Assembly: GCA_018066825.1 (NCBI GenBank)
Contig: JAGPVU010000165.1
Span: 1-24,154, forward strand
Length of the DNA stretch: 24,154 nucleotides
Direction: 5' to 3'
Source of the DNA: Cycloclasticus sp.
GTDB lineage: Bacteria; Pseudomonadota; Gammaproteobacteria; Methylococcales; Cycloclasticaceae
Shown here: in pieces, positions 22,555 to 24,154 of the stretch
Layout: every line of letters begins with the position of its first letter
Numbering within the stretch: the stretch's first letter is position 1
Notes under the pieces: model-generated
What the model was told of the DNA's origin: nothing
The model's input: only the letters and a program-made list of their open reading frames with translations
Databases searched by the model: none
Translations under genes and position numbers: made by a program

Positions 22555-23363
22555 TGCGATTAATCCTTAACCGATTATTTTTAATTTTTTCCAGTGCAGC
22601 CGCCTTGGTGGGTTTGTTTTTTCTTGCCTGGATTTTATTTACCTTATGCTCTAAAGGTTTGGCTGGACTCAGCTTAAGTGTGTTTACAAATGACTTGATT
22701 GACGGCGGTTTGCGTAACGTTATTGTGGGGCAGCTGATGATGTCGGGGGTTGCTACATTTATGGGTATCCCTGTTGGTATTCTAGCGGGGATTTACCTGC
22801 AAGAGTATGGGGGTAATTCCAAAACAACAGAATTTATGCGTGACTTGAGTGACGTTATGATGTCTGCACCTTCAATAGTTATTGGTACATTTGTATATGC
22901 CATCGTTGTTGTACCGACAGGCCATACCAGTGGTTGGGCTGGGGTGTTAGCCTTATTTATCTTAATGGTGCCGATTATCGTAAGAACCACCGACGACATG
23001 TTAAAGCTGGTACCAACCGAACTACGTGAGGCTGGCATTGCTATTGGTGCTTCTAAGTATCATGTAACGATGAACATTGTTGTACGGTATGCCAAAGCGG
23101 GTATTTTAACGGGTATTTTGTTGGCCTTTGCGCGCGTCATAGGTGAAACCGCACCCTTGCTTTATACCAGTGGGTCTAGCGAATTTTGGTCTACCGATTT
23201 AGGTGACACCTTCCCATCGTTAACGGTGTCAATTTATAACTTGGCAACCATGCCAGATGACGAAATGGTTCAATTGGGGTGGACGGGTGCGTTTTTGCTA
23301 ACCGCAATGGTGCTAGTGATTAATTTATTGGGCAGATATGCCAGTAATAAAAAGAGACGTTAA
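22554..23363 (+). CDS. pstA: Phosphate ABC transporter permease PstA
   Basis: Second membrane subunit of the Pst transporter, pairing with PstC. The 269 residues have about six hydrophobic segments and the binding-protein-dependent permease domain. The landmarks are GVATFMGIPVGILAGIYLQEYGG, the SAPSIVIGTFVYA stretch, the coupling loop PTELREAGIAIGASKYHVTMNIVVRYAKAGILTG, and ARVIGETAPLLYTSG, the last typical of PstA rather than PstC. It is somewhat shorter than the E. coli protein (296). The start codon overlaps the pstC stop, giving a one-base overlap and probable translational coupling. pstB starts three bases after its stop. Confidence 0.95.
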   Translation: MRLILNRLFLIFSSAAALVGLFFLAWILFTLCSKGLAGLSLSVFTNDLIDGGLRNVIVGQLMMSGVATFMGIPVGILAGIYLQEYGGNSKTTEFMRDLSDVMMSAPSIVIGTFVYAIVVVPTGHTSGWAGVLALFILMVPIIVRTTDDMLKLVPTELREAGIAIGASKYHVTMNIVVRYAKAGILTGILLAFARVIGETAPLLYTSGSSEFWSTDLGDTFPSLTVSIYNLATMPDDEMVQLGWTGAFLLTAMVLVINLLGRYASNKKRR

Positions 23364-23366
23364 CTA

Positions 23367-24152
23367 ATGAAAAATATGATGGAAGTACAAGCCTTAACGT
23401 TTACCTATAATGGTTCCACTGAGCCGTCTCTAAAAAGTATTAATTTACCCATTGAGAAAAACAAGGTGACAGCGCTTATTGGTCCTAGTGGCTGTGGTAA
23501 ATCAACGCTGTTACGCGGTATGAATAGGATTCATGACTTGTACCCGGGTCATCGTTATGACGGCACGATTAACCTACTCAATTCCGATGGTGAAGCGTAT
23601 ACCGATATCTTGACGATTAAAAAAGAAGCCGAACTGATTCGTTTACGTCAACGCGTGGGCATGATTTTTCAAAAGCCAACGCCATTTCCAATGACAATTT
23701 TTGAAAATATCGCGTATGGGCTTAAGCTGTCGGGGGTTAAAAAACGAACGCAAATAGAAGAGGTTGTTGAGCAGTCGTTACGTGATGCAGCCTTATGGGG
23801 CGAAGTAAAAGACCGTTTAAACTTAGATGCACGTAGTTTAAGTGGGGGACAACAGCAGCGCTTGTGTATTGCTCGTGCGATTGCCCTAAAGCCGGAAGTG
23901 ATATTATTTGATGAACCTACCAGCGCGTTGGATCCGATATCGACCCTAGCGATTGAAGAAATGATATCGGTATTACGTGAGCAATACAGTATCTGCATCG
24001 TGACCCACAACATGCAGCAAGCAGCGCGTATTTCAGACTTCACCGGCTTTATGTACTTAGGCGAAATGGTGGAGTTCGACAAAACAGAAACAATTTTTAT
24101 GAAACCATCGGTTAAACAAACGGAAGACTACATTAGTGGTCGTTTCGGTTAA
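23367..24152 (+). CDS. pstB: Phosphate ABC transporter ATPase PstB
   Basis: Cytoplasmic ATPase that powers phosphate import and relays phosphate status to PhoR with PhoU. The 261 residues are full length and carry Walker A GPSGCGKS (39-46), the PstB-typical Q-loop MIFQKPTPFPMTIFENIAYG, the signature LSGGQ (158-162), Walker B VILFDE (178-183), the D-loop SALDP (186-190) and the H-loop His214 (VTHNMQQAARISD). The C terminus DYISGRFG is normal for the family and the stop TAA ends two bases before the window edge. Adjacent Met codons (ATG at 23367 and 23376) leave the exact start open by a few residues. phoU, the usual next gene, would lie beyond the window. Confidence 0.97.
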   Translation: MKNMMEVQALTFTYNGSTEPSLKSINLPIEKNKVTALIGPSGCGKSTLLRGMNRIHDLYPGHRYDGTINLLNSDGEAYTDILTIKKEAELIRLRQRVGMIFQKPTPFPMTIFENIAYGLKLSGVKKRTQIEEVVEQSLRDAALWGEVKDRLNLDARSLSGGQQQRLCIARAIALKPEVILFDEPTSALDPISTLAIEEMISVLREQYSICIVTHNMQQAARISDFTGFMYLGEMVEFDKTETIFMKPSVKQTEDYISGRFG

Positions 24153-24154
24153 GG

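Noticed and set aside
1..24154. CRISPR array, tRNA, rRNA, integrase, transposase or toxin-antitoxin genes
   Set aside because: No regularly spaced repeats, cloverleaf-like sequence or recognisable proteins of these kinds were found by reading both strands.

Overview
The window is chromosomal core sequence from a gammaproteobacterium of moderate GC content. The evidence is gene content and order. A pilA-pilR-pilS block, bamD divergent from rluD-pgeF, and clpB just beyond match the arrangements I know from Pseudomonas (clpB-yfiH-rluD-comL/bamD-pilS-pilR) and Escherichia (bamD, rluD-yfiH-clpB). The genus cannot be named from what is visible. I see no tRNA or rRNA gene, CRISPR array, insertion sequence, prophage gene or integrase, and no gap of 300 bases without a gene.

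Layout. (1) 1-1917, plus strand: the 3' part of aspS, cut by the window edge, then nadA (quinolinate synthase). (2) 1922-7604, minus strand: a type IV pilus block read in the order pilS, pilR, pilA, then a large membrane protein with a GT-C-like N-terminal half and a C-terminal TPR region. A consensus sigma-54 promoter lies upstream of pilA, as expected when PilS/PilR control the pilin. (3) 7697-11456, plus: sucC-sucD (succinyl-CoA synthetase), a terminator, then a glutamine-dependent nadE. (4) 11458-12312, minus: bamD. (5) 12387-17572, plus: rluD (UUG start), pgeF, a ZIP-family metal transporter, and clpB preceded by a heat-shock-like -10 element and a hairpin that pairs with the clpB ribosome binding site. 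(6) 17576-18217, minus: a secreted DUF3047 protein. (7) 18357-24152, plus: the phosphate-starvation block phoB-phoR-pstS-pstC-pstA-pstB, with PHO boxes before phoB and before pstS and a strong hairpin terminator between pstS and pstC. phoU is not in the window.

How the genes work together. PilS/PilR and the sigma-54 promoter form a control circuit for the single pilin gene. The neighbouring GT-C/TPR protein is a plausible pilin-modifying glycosyltransferase. PhoR/PhoB should drive the high-affinity phosphate ABC transporter through the two PHO boxes. nadA and nadE are an early and the last enzyme of NAD synthesis but are not in one operon.

Most of the window is ordinary housekeeping sequence, and I do not see a clear-cut new defence or mobile system. 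The points most worth a second look are the GT-C/TPR gene whose start sits against the pilin terminator, the very acidic periplasmic insertion in PstC, the hairpin over the clpB start region, the ZIP transporter inside a conserved gene order, and paired inverted repeats upstream of pilA and sucC.
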